From Streptomyces finlayi (GTDB lineage Bacteria; Actinomycetota; Actinomycetes; Streptomycetales; Streptomycetaceae), in assembly GCF_014216315.1 (NCBI RefSeq), contig NZ_CP045702.1, positions 496,001-560,000 of the forward strand: 64,000 nucleotides of DNA, written 5' to 3'. Position numbers and translations under genes: made by a program. This document shows positions 17,389-26,369 of the stretch, in pieces (position 1 is the first letter of the stretch; every line of letters begins with the position of its first letter). The notes beneath the pieces were generated by a model. It was not told the DNA's origin. It worked only from the letters and a program-made list of their open reading frames with translations, and made no database searches.

Positions 17389-18014
17389 GGATGGACTCCG
17401 AAGCCGGCTACCTGCGCGGTCGCCCGGGCGTCGGTGGCGTTGATGAGGTGCTGGACGAGGGTGACCAGCGCGCCGGTACCCGAACTGGCGATCCGGGCGT
17501 CGCAGAGGACCACGGGCACCTCGGGGCCGAGGTCGAGTGCGGCCCGCACCTCGTCGGGCTCGTACCGGTAGGCACCGTCGAACTCGTTGACCGCAACGAT
17601 GAATCCGATTCCGCGCCGCTCGAAGAAGTCGACGGCGGCGAAGCACTCGGCGAGCCGCCGGGTGTCGGCGATCACGACCGCGCCCAGCGCTCCCTTGGAG
17701 AGCTCGTCCCACATGAACCAGAACCGTTCCTGGCCGGGGGTGCCGAAGAGGTAGAGCACGTGCTGCGCGGAGAGCGTGATGCGGCCGAAGTCCATGGCCA
17801 CGGTGGTGGCCGTCTTGGACTCGATGCCCTCCAGGCTGTCGGTCGCCACGCTGACCTGCGTCAGCAGTTCCTCGGTGCTCAGCGGTGCGATCTCGCTGAC
17901 CGCGCCCACGAACGTCGTCTTGCCGACGCCGAACCCGCCCGCGACCAGGACCTTGAGGGCCACGGGAAAGAACTCGGAGCTTCCGGTGCTGTCAGAGCTG
18001 TCGTCGTAGGCCAT
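17385..18014 (-). CDS. cvnD: Conservon GTP-binding protein CvnD
   Basis: A small GTPase-like protein of 209 residues from the Streptomyces conservon system. It has the P-loop GGFGVGKTTFVGAVSE at ~23-38, the switch II region LFGTPGQERFWFMWDEL at ~88-104, and NEFD in place of NKxD. CvnD forms a membrane-associated complex with CvnA, B and C. ATG 18014 overlaps the end of cvnC by 23 nt, and the stop overlaps the GAF gene. The glycine in GTPGQ, replacing the Asp of Ras-type DTxGQ, is shared by many conservon GTPases as far as I recall. Confidence 0.93.
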   Translation of the reverse strand: MAYDDSSDSTGSSEFFPVALKVLVAGGFGVGKTTFVGAVSEIAPLSTEELLTQVSVATDSLEGIESKTATTVAMDFGRITLSAQHVLYLFGTPGQERFWFMWDELSKGALGAVVIADTRRLAECFAAVDFFERRGIGFIVAVNEFDGAYRYEPDEVRAALDLGPEVPVVLCDARIASSGTGALVTLVQHLINATDARATAQVAGFGVHP

Positions 18015-18369
18015 CGAGCACTGCCTCCAGCAGGGATCGGTCGGTGGGCGTGTCATGAAACGCGGGGGCGTGCGCGGTGACCGCGCCGCAGTCGACCAGG
18101 TCGGACAGGAGCACCTTGGTGACGACTGCGGGCAGCCGGAGGTGGGCGGCGATCTCGGCCACGGACGTGGGACCGTCGCACAGCCCCAGAGCCACGGAGT
18201 GTTCGGGCCCCAGATGGATCTGGGGTGTGCTCCCGGTGGCCATCACCAGCGACAGCAGGTCGAGCACAGTGGTCGGCCGTGTGCGGCCGTTGCTCACGGT
18301 GTACGGGCGGATGAGCCGGCCGGCCGCGTCGTCGAGCAGTGGCCCGTCCTGCGGGGCCGACACCCTCAC
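17992..18369 (-). CDS. cvnC: Conservon protein CvnC (DUF742)
   Basis: A 125-residue DUF742 protein. It has a family N-terminus with RLIRPYTVSNGRTRP, then a winged-helix-like core (CDGPTSVAEIAAHLRLPAVVTKVLLSDL). It is cotranscribed with cvnB (4-nt overlap) and cvnD (23-nt overlap). It probably helps couple the CvnA kinase-like sensor to the GTPase. The biochemical role is not established. Confidence 0.92.
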   Translation of the reverse strand: MRVSAPQDGPLLDDAAGRLIRPYTVSNGRTRPTTVLDLLSLVMATGSTPQIHLGPEHSVALGLCDGPTSVAEIAAHLRLPAVVTKVLLSDLVDCGAVTAHAPAFHDTPTDRSLLEAVLDGLRRQL

Positions 18370-18800
18370 AGCCCCGGGGTGTACAGTGCCCCGGCCGCTT
18401 GCCGTACCGGGGTCATCAGATAGGGCCGGACGCTCTTGATGAGCATGGCCATCTCGTAGCCTAGGACCGCCGCGTCCGCCTCGCGTCCCGCCAGTACGGC
18501 GAGACAGGTCCCTGACCCGGCGGTGGAGACGAAGAGCAGCGTCGAGTCGAGTTCGACGACCACCTGCCGTACGTCACCGTTGTCACCGAAGCGGGCTCCG
18601 GCGCTGCGGCCGAGGGAGTAGAGGCCGGCGGCCAGGGCCGCCATGTGGTCGGCACTGTCGGGGTCCATGCCATGGACGGATTTCACCAGCCCGTCGGCGG
18701 AGAGCAGGACCGCGCTGCGCGTATAGGGCACGCGCTGGACCAGCCCGCTCAACAGCCAGTCGAGGTCGGCGACCTGACCGGACGGCATTTCGCTCGCCAT
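18366..18800 (-). CDS. cvnB: Conservon roadblock/LC7 protein CvnB
   Basis: A 144-residue roadblock/LC7 protein, a likely regulator of the CvnD GTPase (GAP- or scaffold-like, as for MglB with MglA). Conserved parts are LDWLLSGLVQRVPYTRSAVL at the N-terminus and GSGTCLAVLAGREADAAVLG in the middle. ATG 18800 lies 5 nt after the cvnA stop. It overlaps cvnC by 4 nt. Confidence 0.93.
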   Translation of the reverse strand: MASEMPSGQVADLDWLLSGLVQRVPYTRSAVLLSADGLVKSVHGMDPDSADHMAALAAGLYSLGRSAGARFGDNGDVRQVVVELDSTLLFVSTAGSGTCLAVLAGREADAAVLGYEMAMLIKSVRPYLMTPVRQAAGALYTPGL

Positions 18801-18807
18801 GGTGCAT

Positions 18808-20859
18808 CTACTCCTTGGGGACGTTCTGGGCGGGGGTGTTCTGGGCGGGCGTGTGAGCGGGCACGTAGGGATCGGCCTCGTAGGGGGCGGCCTCGTAGGG
18901 GGCGGCGTGCCGCTGGTCCATGTGCCGCTGGTCCGGCGCAAAGGCGTCGGACAGGTGAGGGTCGAGCAGGTGCGGCTCGGGATGCTCCGGTTCGTCCGGC
19001 TCTGGCCGACGCGGGTCGGGCAGCTGCACGTCGAGCACGTGCGGATCGGGATACGACGTCCGGAGCGGCTCCGGTCCCTTTCGCGGTCCCGGACCGCGGA
19101 CCGGCAGGGGCACGGGTCGTTCGTCCCGTTGCGCGGCGGGGGCCGGTGCCACCGCCGCAGGAACATCCCCGCTCACCCCGTACGCGGTGTCGGGCACCGT
19201 GTCCTCGGCCGACCTCGCCTCGGCGAGGTCGACTCCTCGCCGGAAGGCGGCGACGAGACCGGGGTCGTGCAGGGCGTGTTCGTCCTCGACTCGGGGAACG
19301 GGTGCCTCCCGCAGCTGCGGGACGAGGTGTTCCTGGTTGCTGCGCCGGGGAAGCTGCGGGCGGCCAGGGGCTCCACCACCGGCTCCGGAGGCTGGTCCCG
19401 TGACGGCACCGAGGTGGTTTCCGGCCGTCTCCGGGCGGTCGGCACGCTCGGCGCGGAGCGGCTGCGGCGGGGGCGGCGGCGCCTGTGACTGCGGGCTGCG
19501 CGGTTGGGGTGGGTACGGATGTCCCGTCCCCACCTGCCCGGTGCCCTCATCGGCGGGTGGCCTGTGTACGGCTCCGGGCGGCGGGACCGGTGCCGCCCCG
19601 GGGTGCATCGCTCCTTCGGTATCACCGTCGACACCCAGCAGGGCCTGCGGCAGGATGAGTACGGCTTGCGTGCCGCCGTAGATGTTGCTCTGCAGCCGTA
19701 CGGCGATTCCGTGGCGGCGGGCGAGCGAGGAAACGACGAAGAGGCCGATTCTGCCGTCGTGCAGCAGGTGGCCGACATTGACCTGGTCGGGGTCGGCGAG
19801 CAGGGCGTTCATGCGCTTCTGCTCGGCCACCGGCATCCCGAGCCCCCGGTCCTCGACCTCCACGGCGAGCCCCGCCGTGACGTGCTGGGCGCGCAGCAGC
19901 ACCTGGGTGTGCGGGGCCGAGAACACCGTGGCGTTCTCGACGAGTTCGGCCAGCAGATGGATCACGTCGGCGACGGCGTGGCCGCGCAGCGTGCCGTCGA
20001 TCGGCGGCACGAGCTTGACCCGTGGGTACTGCTCGACCTCGGCGATCGCCGAACGCAGCACCTCCGTCATGGTGACCGGGTTGCTCCACTGCCGCCGGGA
20101 GACGGCACCGCCCAGTACGGCGAGGTTCTCGGCGTGCCGACGGATACGGGTGGCCAGGTGGTCGACGTGGAAGAGGCCCTTGAGCAGGTCCGGGTCCTCG
20201 ACCTCGTGTTCCAGTTCGTCCAGGATCTGGATCTCGCGGTGGACGAGGGACTGGAGACGCCGGGCGAGGTTGACGAAGACCTCGACCTTCTGTTCGTTTC
20301 CGTTGCTGCCGAAGAGCCGGGACGCCTCCACGACGGCCGCCACGGCTCCGTCCTGCGAGCGGCCCAGTTCCTGGGCGAGCAGGTCGAAGGCGTCGGACCC
20401 CGGGTCGCTGGACCGCGGGGGGCGACGGGCGGGCACGGGTTCGCCGTTGCGGAGCCGTTCCACCACGCGCTTCAGGTCGGCCTGGCCCTGGGCGCTGGAC
20501 CGCCGCAGTGCCTGACAGCGGTCGAGCACCCCGGAGGCGACCCGGCTGGCGCCGAGAAACGCCGCCGCGACGGCCGCGACAGCCAGCGCGCCCGATCCGC
20601 CGAGCGCGGCCCAGAGACTGGCGGAGGGGCGTTCGCCGGAGGCCCGGATGGTGAAGATGACGGCTGCGGCGCCGCTCAGCACGGCGGCGATCGTCGGCAG
20701 AAGCGCGGTGCGGAGCAGTTGGGGGCGTATACGGGCATCAGGTGGCGCCTGCACGGCGCGCGGCCTGGCCGTGGCCGAATGGGAGCGGGCGCCCGGGCGG
20801 CCGTGCCGCCCGCCCTCTCGGCGTTCCGGTCGCGCGGTGGGTGCGCGAAGTTGAGACAT
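18808..20859 (-). CDS. cvnA: Conservon sensor histidine kinase-like protein CvnA
   Basis: A 683-residue membrane-associated sensor. Two membrane helices lie near 50-110 (LLPTIAAVLSGAAAVIFTI; GALAVAAVAAAFLGA). A dimerisation segment follows, then an HATPase domain with N box LLAELVENATVFS and G boxes EDRGLGMP and GRIGLFVVSSLARRHG. The C-terminal ~280 residues are disordered and Pro/Gln-rich, ending in short repeats (AAPYEAAPYE; TPAQNTPAQN). ATG 20859 is preferred because GAGGA lies 6-7 nt upstream; GTG 20883 lacks a ribosome site. It heads the cvnABCD-GAF operon. The usual phospho-acceptor His is not obvious. Confidence 0.9.
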   Translation of the reverse strand: MSQLRAPTARPERREGGRHGRPGARSHSATARPRAVQAPPDARIRPQLLRTALLPTIAAVLSGAAAVIFTIRASGERPSASLWAALGGSGALAVAAVAAAFLGASRVASGVLDRCQALRRSSAQGQADLKRVVERLRNGEPVPARRPPRSSDPGSDAFDLLAQELGRSQDGAVAAVVEASRLFGSNGNEQKVEVFVNLARRLQSLVHREIQILDELEHEVEDPDLLKGLFHVDHLATRIRRHAENLAVLGGAVSRRQWSNPVTMTEVLRSAIAEVEQYPRVKLVPPIDGTLRGHAVADVIHLLAELVENATVFSAPHTQVLLRAQHVTAGLAVEVEDRGLGMPVAEQKRMNALLADPDQVNVGHLLHDGRIGLFVVSSLARRHGIAVRLQSNIYGGTQAVLILPQALLGVDGDTEGAMHPGAAPVPPPGAVHRPPADEGTGQVGTGHPYPPQPRSPQSQAPPPPPQPLRAERADRPETAGNHLGAVTGPASGAGGGAPGRPQLPRRSNQEHLVPQLREAPVPRVEDEHALHDPGLVAAFRRGVDLAEARSAEDTVPDTAYGVSGDVPAAVAPAPAAQRDERPVPLPVRGPGPRKGPEPLRTSYPDPHVLDVQLPDPRRPEPDEPEHPEPHLLDPHLSDAFAPDQRHMDQRHAAPYEAAPYEADPYVPAHTPAQNTPAQNVPKE

Positions 20860-21205
20860 CAGCGTCCTCGGTACGTGGGGCACCAGGAATCGGCGTTCAG
20901 TGGTGACACCTACGGCAGTCGGTCAGGCTCGGGTCAGCGGCTGGGCAGGCTCGCAGGAAAGGAGCCCACCGTTAATCACCGAGCACACACGGTAGTCGTC
21001 AACCGCGTGGGCGCGGCGTGCAGTTGTCGAACTTGCCCGCCATGCGTCCCGCTCTGGTATGACGCCTCGTACGCGCGGACGAATATGCGCAATTGACCCC
21101 GCCCCGGCAGAACGGGGGCGGGGTCAATGCGATGACTGGGCTCACGGGCGACGAAACCCCGGCCGTAAGGGGACGGACGGTACAGCTACCGGACGCACCG
21201 TACGG
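20860..21205. other. Intergenic region upstream of the conservon
   Basis: About 345 nt between cvnA and the MBL gene, both on the minus strand. It holds the presumed conservon promoter nearest cvnA and the MBL terminator at 21092-21128. I see no gene and no obvious operator. Confidence 0.4.
21092..21128. terminator. Terminator after the MBL-fold gene
   Basis: A perfect 14-bp stem (ATTGACCCCGCCCC, 21092-21105, pairing with 21115-21128) with a ~9-nt loop, 78 nt past the MBL stop. Confidence 0.8.
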
Positions 21206-22447
21206 TCAGCGGCCGCCGGCGAGGTCGAGGTCGCCGCGCGGGACCGCCTCGGCCGGTTCCGCCGGCCCGGGACGGCGCCACGGATGGGCGAGCGGGGCGG
21301 ACACGGCTCGCCACCAGGGGGCGACGGGCAGGGCCCCACCGGGCTCGAAGGACTCTCCGGGCAGGGGGAAAGCGGCCGCCTGTCCGGCGTCCTCGGCGGC
21401 GTCCTTCGTCCACTCGGCCGGCTCGGCCCAGGCGTGCAGAGCGAGGTTGAACGTACCCCAGTGAATCGGCATGAGCACCCCGTGCGGCGTGTGTCCCTGC
21501 AGGTCGAGGTGGGCCCGCAGGCCCTGCGCCGGAGTCATGTGAATGTCCGGCCACGCACCGGGAAGAGGCGTCGTACCCGTGTGCGCCTTGGACCAGTGCT
21601 GCGAGTACGCACCGATCTGGATCATCGTCGCGTCGAAGGGGCCGTGCTCGGCGCCGATGTCCGCGAAGCCCGGGAAATAGCCCGTGTCACCGCTGTGGTA
21701 GATCCGGTGCTCGGGACCCGCGACCACCCAGGACGCCCAGAGCGTGTGCTGCTGGTTCCGCAGACCGCGGCCGCAGAAGTGACGCGCGGGCGTCGCCGTG
21801 AGGCTGATGCCGGCCACCTCCGTGCTCTCGTTCCAGTCCAGCTCGCGGGTCCGGTCGGAGGACACCCCCCACCGCTCCAGGTGGGCGCCCACGCCGAGCG
21901 GGACCGCGAAGACCGTGTCCGTGCCGGCCAGTGCGCGGATGGTCGGCAGGTCGAGGTGGTCGTAGTGGTCATGGGAGATCACGACGACGTCGACGGGGCC
22001 GAGCGCGGTCAGCGGCAGCGGCACCGGATGCAGGCGCTTGGGGCCGGCGAAGGCGAAGGGGGAACAGCGCTCGCCCCAGACCGGGTCGAAGAGCACCCGG
22101 CGGCCGTCGATGTCCGCCAGCACACTCGAATGCCCCATCCAGGTGAGCCTGAGGCCGGAGACGGGCGGCTTCGCGAGATCGGCGGCGGTGGTGGCGTGCA
22201 GGGGCACGGCACCGGCCGGCGACCTCGGAATCCGCTCCTCCTTGCGGAAGTAGCCCTTCGCGAACTCCAGCTTGGAACCGGTCGTGGGCGTCCTGACCCC
22301 CTCCGGGTTCCGGAACACTCCGTCGACGAAATTGGGCGAGCGGAGAATGCGTTCCATACGGGCCGCGGCCGGATCGGCTCCGAAGGCCGCAGAGCGCATC
22401 GAACGGAGTCTCGCGCGGAGCGAGGGCTGATGATCGGCGCCGGTCAC
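21206..22447 (-). CDS. MBL-fold metallohydrolase (NAPE-PLD/UlaG-like)
   Basis: A 413-residue metallo-beta-lactamase-fold hydrolase, probably binding two metals. The signature HDHYDHLD is near residue 165. Further ligand motifs are PARHFCGRG, HSGDTGYFPG and PIHWGTFNLALH. This arrangement matches the NAPE-PLD/RomA subgroup, which hydrolyses phosphodiesters such as N-acyl phosphatidylethanolamines; the substrate here is unknown. I chose GTG 22447 because GGGAG lies ~6 nt upstream. ATG 22474 would add 9 residues and lacks a ribosome site. Confidence 0.85.
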   Translation of the reverse strand: MTGADHQPSLRARLRSMRSAAFGADPAAARMERILRSPNFVDGVFRNPEGVRTPTTGSKLEFAKGYFRKEERIPRSPAGAVPLHATTAADLAKPPVSGLRLTWMGHSSVLADIDGRRVLFDPVWGERCSPFAFAGPKRLHPVPLPLTALGPVDVVVISHDHYDHLDLPTIRALAGTDTVFAVPLGVGAHLERWGVSSDRTRELDWNESTEVAGISLTATPARHFCGRGLRNQQHTLWASWVVAGPEHRIYHSGDTGYFPGFADIGAEHGPFDATMIQIGAYSQHWSKAHTGTTPLPGAWPDIHMTPAQGLRAHLDLQGHTPHGVLMPIHWGTFNLALHAWAEPAEWTKDAAEDAGQAAAFPLPGESFEPGGALPVAPWWRAVSAPLAHPWRRPGPAEPAEAVPRGDLDLAGGR

Positions 22448-22560
22448 AAAGTCTCCCGAGGGGGTAGATTTCATCTCATTATGTGTGCGCCGCTCGTCTT
22501 GGCGAGACCAGGGCGGTGAACGGAGGAATACGGACTGCGCCACAGACTGTGCGCGCGATG

Positions 22561-23004
22561 TCAGGCACCCAGCTGCCCATACGCATGTTCGATATGCAGG
22601 GTCAGGAGAACTCTCTGGTCGCGGACCATGGCCTGCCGGTAGTCGTCCCAGTCGGGATGCTCGCCCCTGAGCTCGCGGTAGAGCGCGATCAGCGCCTCCA
22701 CGGTCGCGTCCCCGGGGGCGGCTGCGGCGGGGGTCAGTTCGGCCTTCGCGTCCGCGACCGTCCAGGCCCAGCGGTCCTCACTGGTGACGTGATAGCTCGC
22801 CCGCGGGTCCCTGCGGAGATTGCGGGTCTTGGCCCGGCCCTCGGTGACGGAGACTCGGATCAGCCGGTTCTCGGGGTCGAAGGCGTGGCTGACGTTGGAC
22901 AGCTGCGGCCTGCCGTCCCGCTTGAGCGTCACCAGCACCCCGGAGTCGTGCTCGCCGATGAGTCGCAGCAGTGCGTCGTCGTACCCGGTTTCGAGTCCAG
23001 TCAT
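22561..23004 (-). CDS. PPOX-class flavin/F420-dependent oxidoreductase
   Basis: A 147-residue split-barrel protein of the pyridoxamine 5'-phosphate oxidase-like superfamily (F420-dependent class). It shows HDSGVLVTLKRDGRPQLSNV at ~17-36, VTEGRAKTRNLRRDPRASYHV and the C-terminal YRQAMVRDQRVLLTLHIEHAYG. Members use F420 or flavin to reduce small molecules. ATG 23004 matches the family N-terminus. A shared intergenic region of ~350 nt separates it from the divergent dehydrogenase gene. Confidence 0.88.
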   Translation of the reverse strand: MTGLETGYDDALLRLIGEHDSGVLVTLKRDGRPQLSNVSHAFDPENRLIRVSVTEGRAKTRNLRRDPRASYHVTSEDRWAWTVADAKAELTPAAAAPGDATVEALIALYRELRGEHPDWDDYRQAMVRDQRVLLTLHIEHAYGQLGA

Positions 23005-23352
23005 GTGAACTCCAACGTCCCCGCACGCCAAGGGATTCCGCGTACGGACCAGTGACCCGTCATCCGTCCGCGTCCCATGCCCCATCCGGCGGGACCCCGC
23101 CCGTCCACGGGGTGAACAGCGGCGCACACGTATCGCCTGACCCGCAGCACCGCCGAGGGAGACAGCCGTGAACGCTCCTCGTCTCACTGGACCCGGAGCG
23201 CGCTTCGAAAGATGTCCGCCGCCGGGGCGGCTGAGCGGGGATGACGGAACACACGCCCCTTTGACAGGAGGCGACCCCCCTCCGGATACTGACCGGCGAT
23301 TCAGTAATACGGCCGACGGGGCGCCCCGTGGCCCGACCGAGGAGCCCGCCCC
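23005..23352. other. Divergent promoter region
   Basis: 348 nt between the minus-strand PPOX gene and the plus-strand dehydrogenase. It contains the strong promoter at 23261-23290. A short plus-strand frame from 23168 has no relatives I recognise and overlaps that promoter, so it is not called. Confidence 0.45.
23261..23290 (+). promoter_or_regulatory. Housekeeping-sigma promoter of the dehydrogenase gene
   Basis: A consensus -35 TTGACA (23261-23266) and a -10 GATACT (23285-23290) are separated by 18 nt. They lie 63 nt upstream of ATG 23353, so this is a good HrdB-type promoter. Confidence 0.75.
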
Positions 23353-24567
23353 ATGCCCGCGCCGAATCCGCCGGTACCCCTGCCCGCCCCGCTCGTCTCG
23401 CTGACCTGGACGGACCATGTCACCGGCCGTCGGGGCTATCTGGTCGTCGACCGGCTGGTGCGCGGTGTCTCCAGCGGCGGACTGCGGATGCGGGAGGGCT
23501 GCACCCTCGACGAGGTGACCGGCCTGGCCCGCGGTATGACGATGAAGGAGGCCCTGCACTTCGACGCCGGCAACGAGCGGGCCAGGTACATCCCGCTCGG
23601 CGGCGCCAAGGGCGGGATCGACTGCGACCCGCGGGCCCCGGAGGCGTACGGCGTCCTGGTCCGGTATCTGCGCGCCGTGCGCCCGTACATCGAGAGTGTC
23701 TGGACGACCGGCGAGGACCTCGGGCTCACGCGGGACCTGGTCGACCGGGCGGCGGCCGAGGCGGGGCTCGTGTCGTCGGTCCAGGCCGTCTACCCGCTGC
23801 TCGACGACGAGCCGGCGGCGCGGCGCCGCCTGGCGGACGCCTTCGCCGTGACGGTGGACGGCATCGGACTCGACGAGCTGGTCGGTGGCTGCGGAGTGGC
23901 CGAGTCGGCGCTGGCCGCGCTGGACCGGGCGGGCGTGGCCCATCACGGGGTGCGCGTCTCCGTCCAGGGACTCGGCACCATGGGCGGGGCCACGGCGCGC
24001 TTCCTGGCGCGGGCCGGGCTGAAGGTCGTCGCCGTCGCCGACATCAAGGGCACCCTCGCCAACCCAGCCGGGCTGGACATCGAAGCGCTGCTCGGCGCAC
24101 GGGACGCGTACGGAACGGTGGACCGCTCCGTGCTGCGTGAAGCCGACCTGGAACTTCCGGCCGACGCCTGGCTCTCCGTGGACGCGGACCTTCTGGTCCC
24201 GGCGGCCGTCTCGTACGCGATCGACGCCTCGAACCAGTCCCGGATCAAGGCCCGTTGGATCGTCGAGGCGGCGAACATGCCCGTCCTGCCGGAGGCCGAA
24301 CTGCTGCTCACGGAACGCGGCATCACGGTACTGCCCGATGTGGTCGTCAACTCCGCTACCAACGCCTGGTGGTGGTGGACGTTGTTCGGTGACGTCGGAG
24401 CCGACGCCGAGGAGGCGTTCGCGCACATCCGCCGGTCGATGCGCGCACTGATCGAACTGATGCTGGTCCGCGCCGAGTCCGACACCTCGACTCCGCGGGC
24501 CGCGGCCCATGCCCTGGTCGCCGACCGCTTGCCGGTGATGGCGGAGCGGTTCGGCTGGTACCGGTGA
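23353..24567 (+). CDS. Glu/Leu/Phe/Val dehydrogenase family protein
   Basis: An NAD(P)-dependent amino acid dehydrogenase catalysing reversible oxidative deamination. It is 404 residues, near the usual 350-450. The substrate lysine is in PLGGAKGGID at ~80-89, as in GluDH/LeuDH. TTGEDLGL follows and the Rossmann motif is VQGLGTMGG at ~205. EAANMPVLPEAE and VNSATNAWWWW are in the C-terminal half. The GAGGAG ribosome site is 8 nt before ATG 23353. Substrate preference (Glu, Leu, Val or Phe) cannot be read from sequence here. It may be followed by the TetR gene as a separate unit. Confidence 0.9.
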   Translation: MPAPNPPVPLPAPLVSLTWTDHVTGRRGYLVVDRLVRGVSSGGLRMREGCTLDEVTGLARGMTMKEALHFDAGNERARYIPLGGAKGGIDCDPRAPEAYGVLVRYLRAVRPYIESVWTTGEDLGLTRDLVDRAAAEAGLVSSVQAVYPLLDDEPAARRRLADAFAVTVDGIGLDELVGGCGVAESALAALDRAGVAHHGVRVSVQGLGTMGGATARFLARAGLKVVAVADIKGTLANPAGLDIEALLGARDAYGTVDRSVLREADLELPADAWLSVDADLLVPAAVSYAIDASNQSRIKARWIVEAANMPVLPEAELLLTERGITVLPDVVVNSATNAWWWWTLFGDVGADAEEAFAHIRRSMRALIELMLVRAESDTSTPRAAAHALVADRLPVMAERFGWYR

Positions 24568-24668
24568 CCCGTCCGCACGCGCCCCGGGACAGCGGTCGCA
24601 CAGCCGCTGTGACGCTCTTCAAGAGCACTTCTGAATCGCCCCGCCCTGGACGCGGGCAGCCGGTTCGT

Positions 24669-24683
24669 TAGGCTGACCGCGTG
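24669..24683 (+). promoter_or_regulatory. Leaderless promoter of the TetR gene
   Basis: TAGGCT (24669-24674) lies 6 nt before GTG 24681 with no ribosome site between. This is the arrangement of Streptomyces leaderless transcripts. The same TAGGCT box stands just before the galE-like gene. Confidence 0.5.
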
Positions 24684-25292
24684 GCGAGAGTGCGGTTGGG
24701 TGTGGCGGAGCGACGCGAGGAGCTGTTGCGTGCTGCTGTCGAACAGATCGAGGTACGCGGTGTGTCCGCTGTACGGATCGCCGATGTGGCGTCCGTCCTC
24801 GGAGTGAGCAACGCACTGGTGCTGTACCACTTCTCGACCAAGGAGAAGCTGGTCGCCGCCGCGTTCGCGTACGCGGCGGAGTCGGATCTCGCCCATCTGC
24901 GCAAGCTGCTGGCGCGCCGAACCAGCGCCGTGCGGCGCCTGCGGGCGGCCGTCCGGTGGTACGCGCCGACCGGTCAGGCCAAGGGCTGGCGGCTGTGGAT
25001 CGAGGGCTGGGCCGCGTCGTTGCGCGATCCAGCGCTGCGCGATGTCGCCGGCGATCTCGACCAGCAGTGGAAGGCGGAGCTCGCCGAGGTCATCGAGGAG
25101 GGCGCCGCCGCCGGTGAGTTCCACTGCGACGACCCGATGTCCGTGGCCTGGCGGCTGACCGCGCTGCTCGACGGCCTGGCCGTCCAGATGACCTCGTACG
25201 CGGGTCCGCTGTCGCGGGCCACGATGCTCCAGTGGACCGACGAGGCACTCGCCCACGAACTGGGTCTGGAACGCACGGCACTGACCGCCTGA
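24681..25292 (+). CDS. TetR/AcrR-family transcriptional regulator (BetI-type)
   Basis: A 203-residue repressor. The N-terminal helix-turn-helix is RREELLRAAVEQIEVRGVSA...RIADVASVLGVSNALVLYHF, classic TetR, with the recognition helix at ~40-50. The C-terminal domain (AVRWYAPTGQAKGWRLWIEGW) resembles BetI-type ligand domains. GTG 24681 begins right after a -10 box. It lies 113 nt downstream of the dehydrogenase and could regulate it. The target is unknown. Confidence 0.9.
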   Translation: MARVRLGVAERREELLRAAVEQIEVRGVSAVRIADVASVLGVSNALVLYHFSTKEKLVAAAFAYAAESDLAHLRKLLARRTSAVRRLRAAVRWYAPTGQAKGWRLWIEGWAASLRDPALRDVAGDLDQQWKAELAEVIEEGAAAGEFHCDDPMSVAWRLTALLDGLAVQMTSYAGPLSRATMLQWTDEALAHELGLERTALTA

Positions 25293-25367
25293 GCGGCTCC
25301 CCCTCCCGCTTACCCCCCGTTTCCTCGTATCCTCCCGCCCCTCCTCTGCCTCCCGTGCGCAACCGGC

Positions 25368-26369
25368 TCAGGTCTGGCGGACCGGTGCGTACGCCTGGCC
25401 GTCCAGTCCGAAGGTCCAGGCGACTCCGTCCTTCGCCGTCCTGGTCCCGGGCGGCACCCGGAGCCAGTACGTCCGGTGGGTGCCGTCGGGCTCCGGGGTG
25501 GAGTTGACCACCTCCACCATCACCACGTCCTCGTCGCCGTCCATGGCGATCCTCCAGAGAATCCCCGTCTCGTCCCGGTGCACGGGCTCGGCGCCGGACT
25601 CCGCGAGGTAGCGGTCGTAACCGTAGAACTCCAGCATCACGCGGCGCAGTTCCGCGTTCTCCTCGCCCCGTATCCGTTCGGGTGTGAGCGTCGCCAGGCC
25701 CGCGAGGAATTCGGCGGGCACCGGCATGCCCCGCCAGGCGTGAAGCGCGAAACCGTCGGCGTAGGAGAGCGCCGGGCCGTCCCCGCGGTCCAGCCGCCCC
25801 GCCTCGTCGCGGTGGAGGGCGACCGGCCTCTCGCTGATCACGACGGCGCGCTCGTACGGCCACCACCACCCGGCGTTCCTGGCGGCCTCCGCCAGCCCGG
25901 TCAGCCGGTCTCCCCGCCCGTCGAAGGCGGCCAGCCAGGCCGCGTCGTGCTGTCCGAGGACCGCGTCGAGCAGCACGAGCCGCACATCGGACTCGTCCTC
26001 CGGGCGCTCGCAGAGATCCGCCACCACTCCGGTCCGTATCCGTTCGGCCAGCGCCGCGGTGGTCTCCCAGAGCTGGGCGCCGGTGGCGGACCAGAGCGCC
26101 GACCAGCCCGCCGGGCCCAACTCGTCGTACGTCCTGCGGCGCTCGTCCGCCCACGGGCGGGTGCGGACCTCGTCCCGCACCGAGCGCCCCGCCCCGATGA
26201 GCTTCTCCACCGCTTCGACGGCCGCCCTGGGCGAATCGGCCCAGACGATGGTGTCCGGTTCGGCCAGCCCCGCGCTGCGGTAGGCAAGCCGTACGCCGTT
26301 CTCGGCGGCCGACCGGTCGGCGGCCCCCGTCGCCGCCGCCACAGCCCGCCAAGCGTTCACATACTGCAT
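25368..26369 (-). CDS. DUF6745-type protein of unknown function
   Basis: A 333-residue soluble protein without membrane segments. Its N-terminal half is helical (DRSAAENGVRLAYRSAGLAE; WADSPRAAVEAVEKL). Its C-terminal half holds a segment typical of DUF6745 proteins: RPVALHRDEAGRLDRGDGPA, then DGFALHAWRGMPVP and the closing beta-rich VEVVNSTPEPDGTHRTYWLRVPPG. Related proteins occur beside LRR and WGR-type genes. It probably forms one unit with the 108-aa gene 109 nt upstream. Family assignment is from memory of motif patterns; function is unknown. Confidence 0.72.
   Translation of the reverse strand: MQYVNAWRAVAAATGAADRSAAENGVRLAYRSAGLAEPDTIVWADSPRAAVEAVEKLIGAGRSVRDEVRTRPWADERRRTYDELGPAGWSALWSATGAQLWETTAALAERIRTGVVADLCERPEDESDVRLVLLDAVLGQHDAAWLAAFDGRGDRLTGLAEAARNAGWWWPYERAVVISERPVALHRDEAGRLDRGDGPALSYADGFALHAWRGMPVPAEFLAGLATLTPERIRGEENAELRRVMLEFYGYDRYLAESGAEPVHRDETGILWRIAMDGDEDVVMVEVVNSTPEPDGTHRTYWLRVPPGTRTAKDGVAWTFGLDGQAYAPVRQT

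Noticed and set aside
16459..17571. Long plus-strand frame opposite the GAF and cvnD genes
   Set aside because: The opposite strand holds clear domains with GTGA overlaps, so this is a shadow frame.
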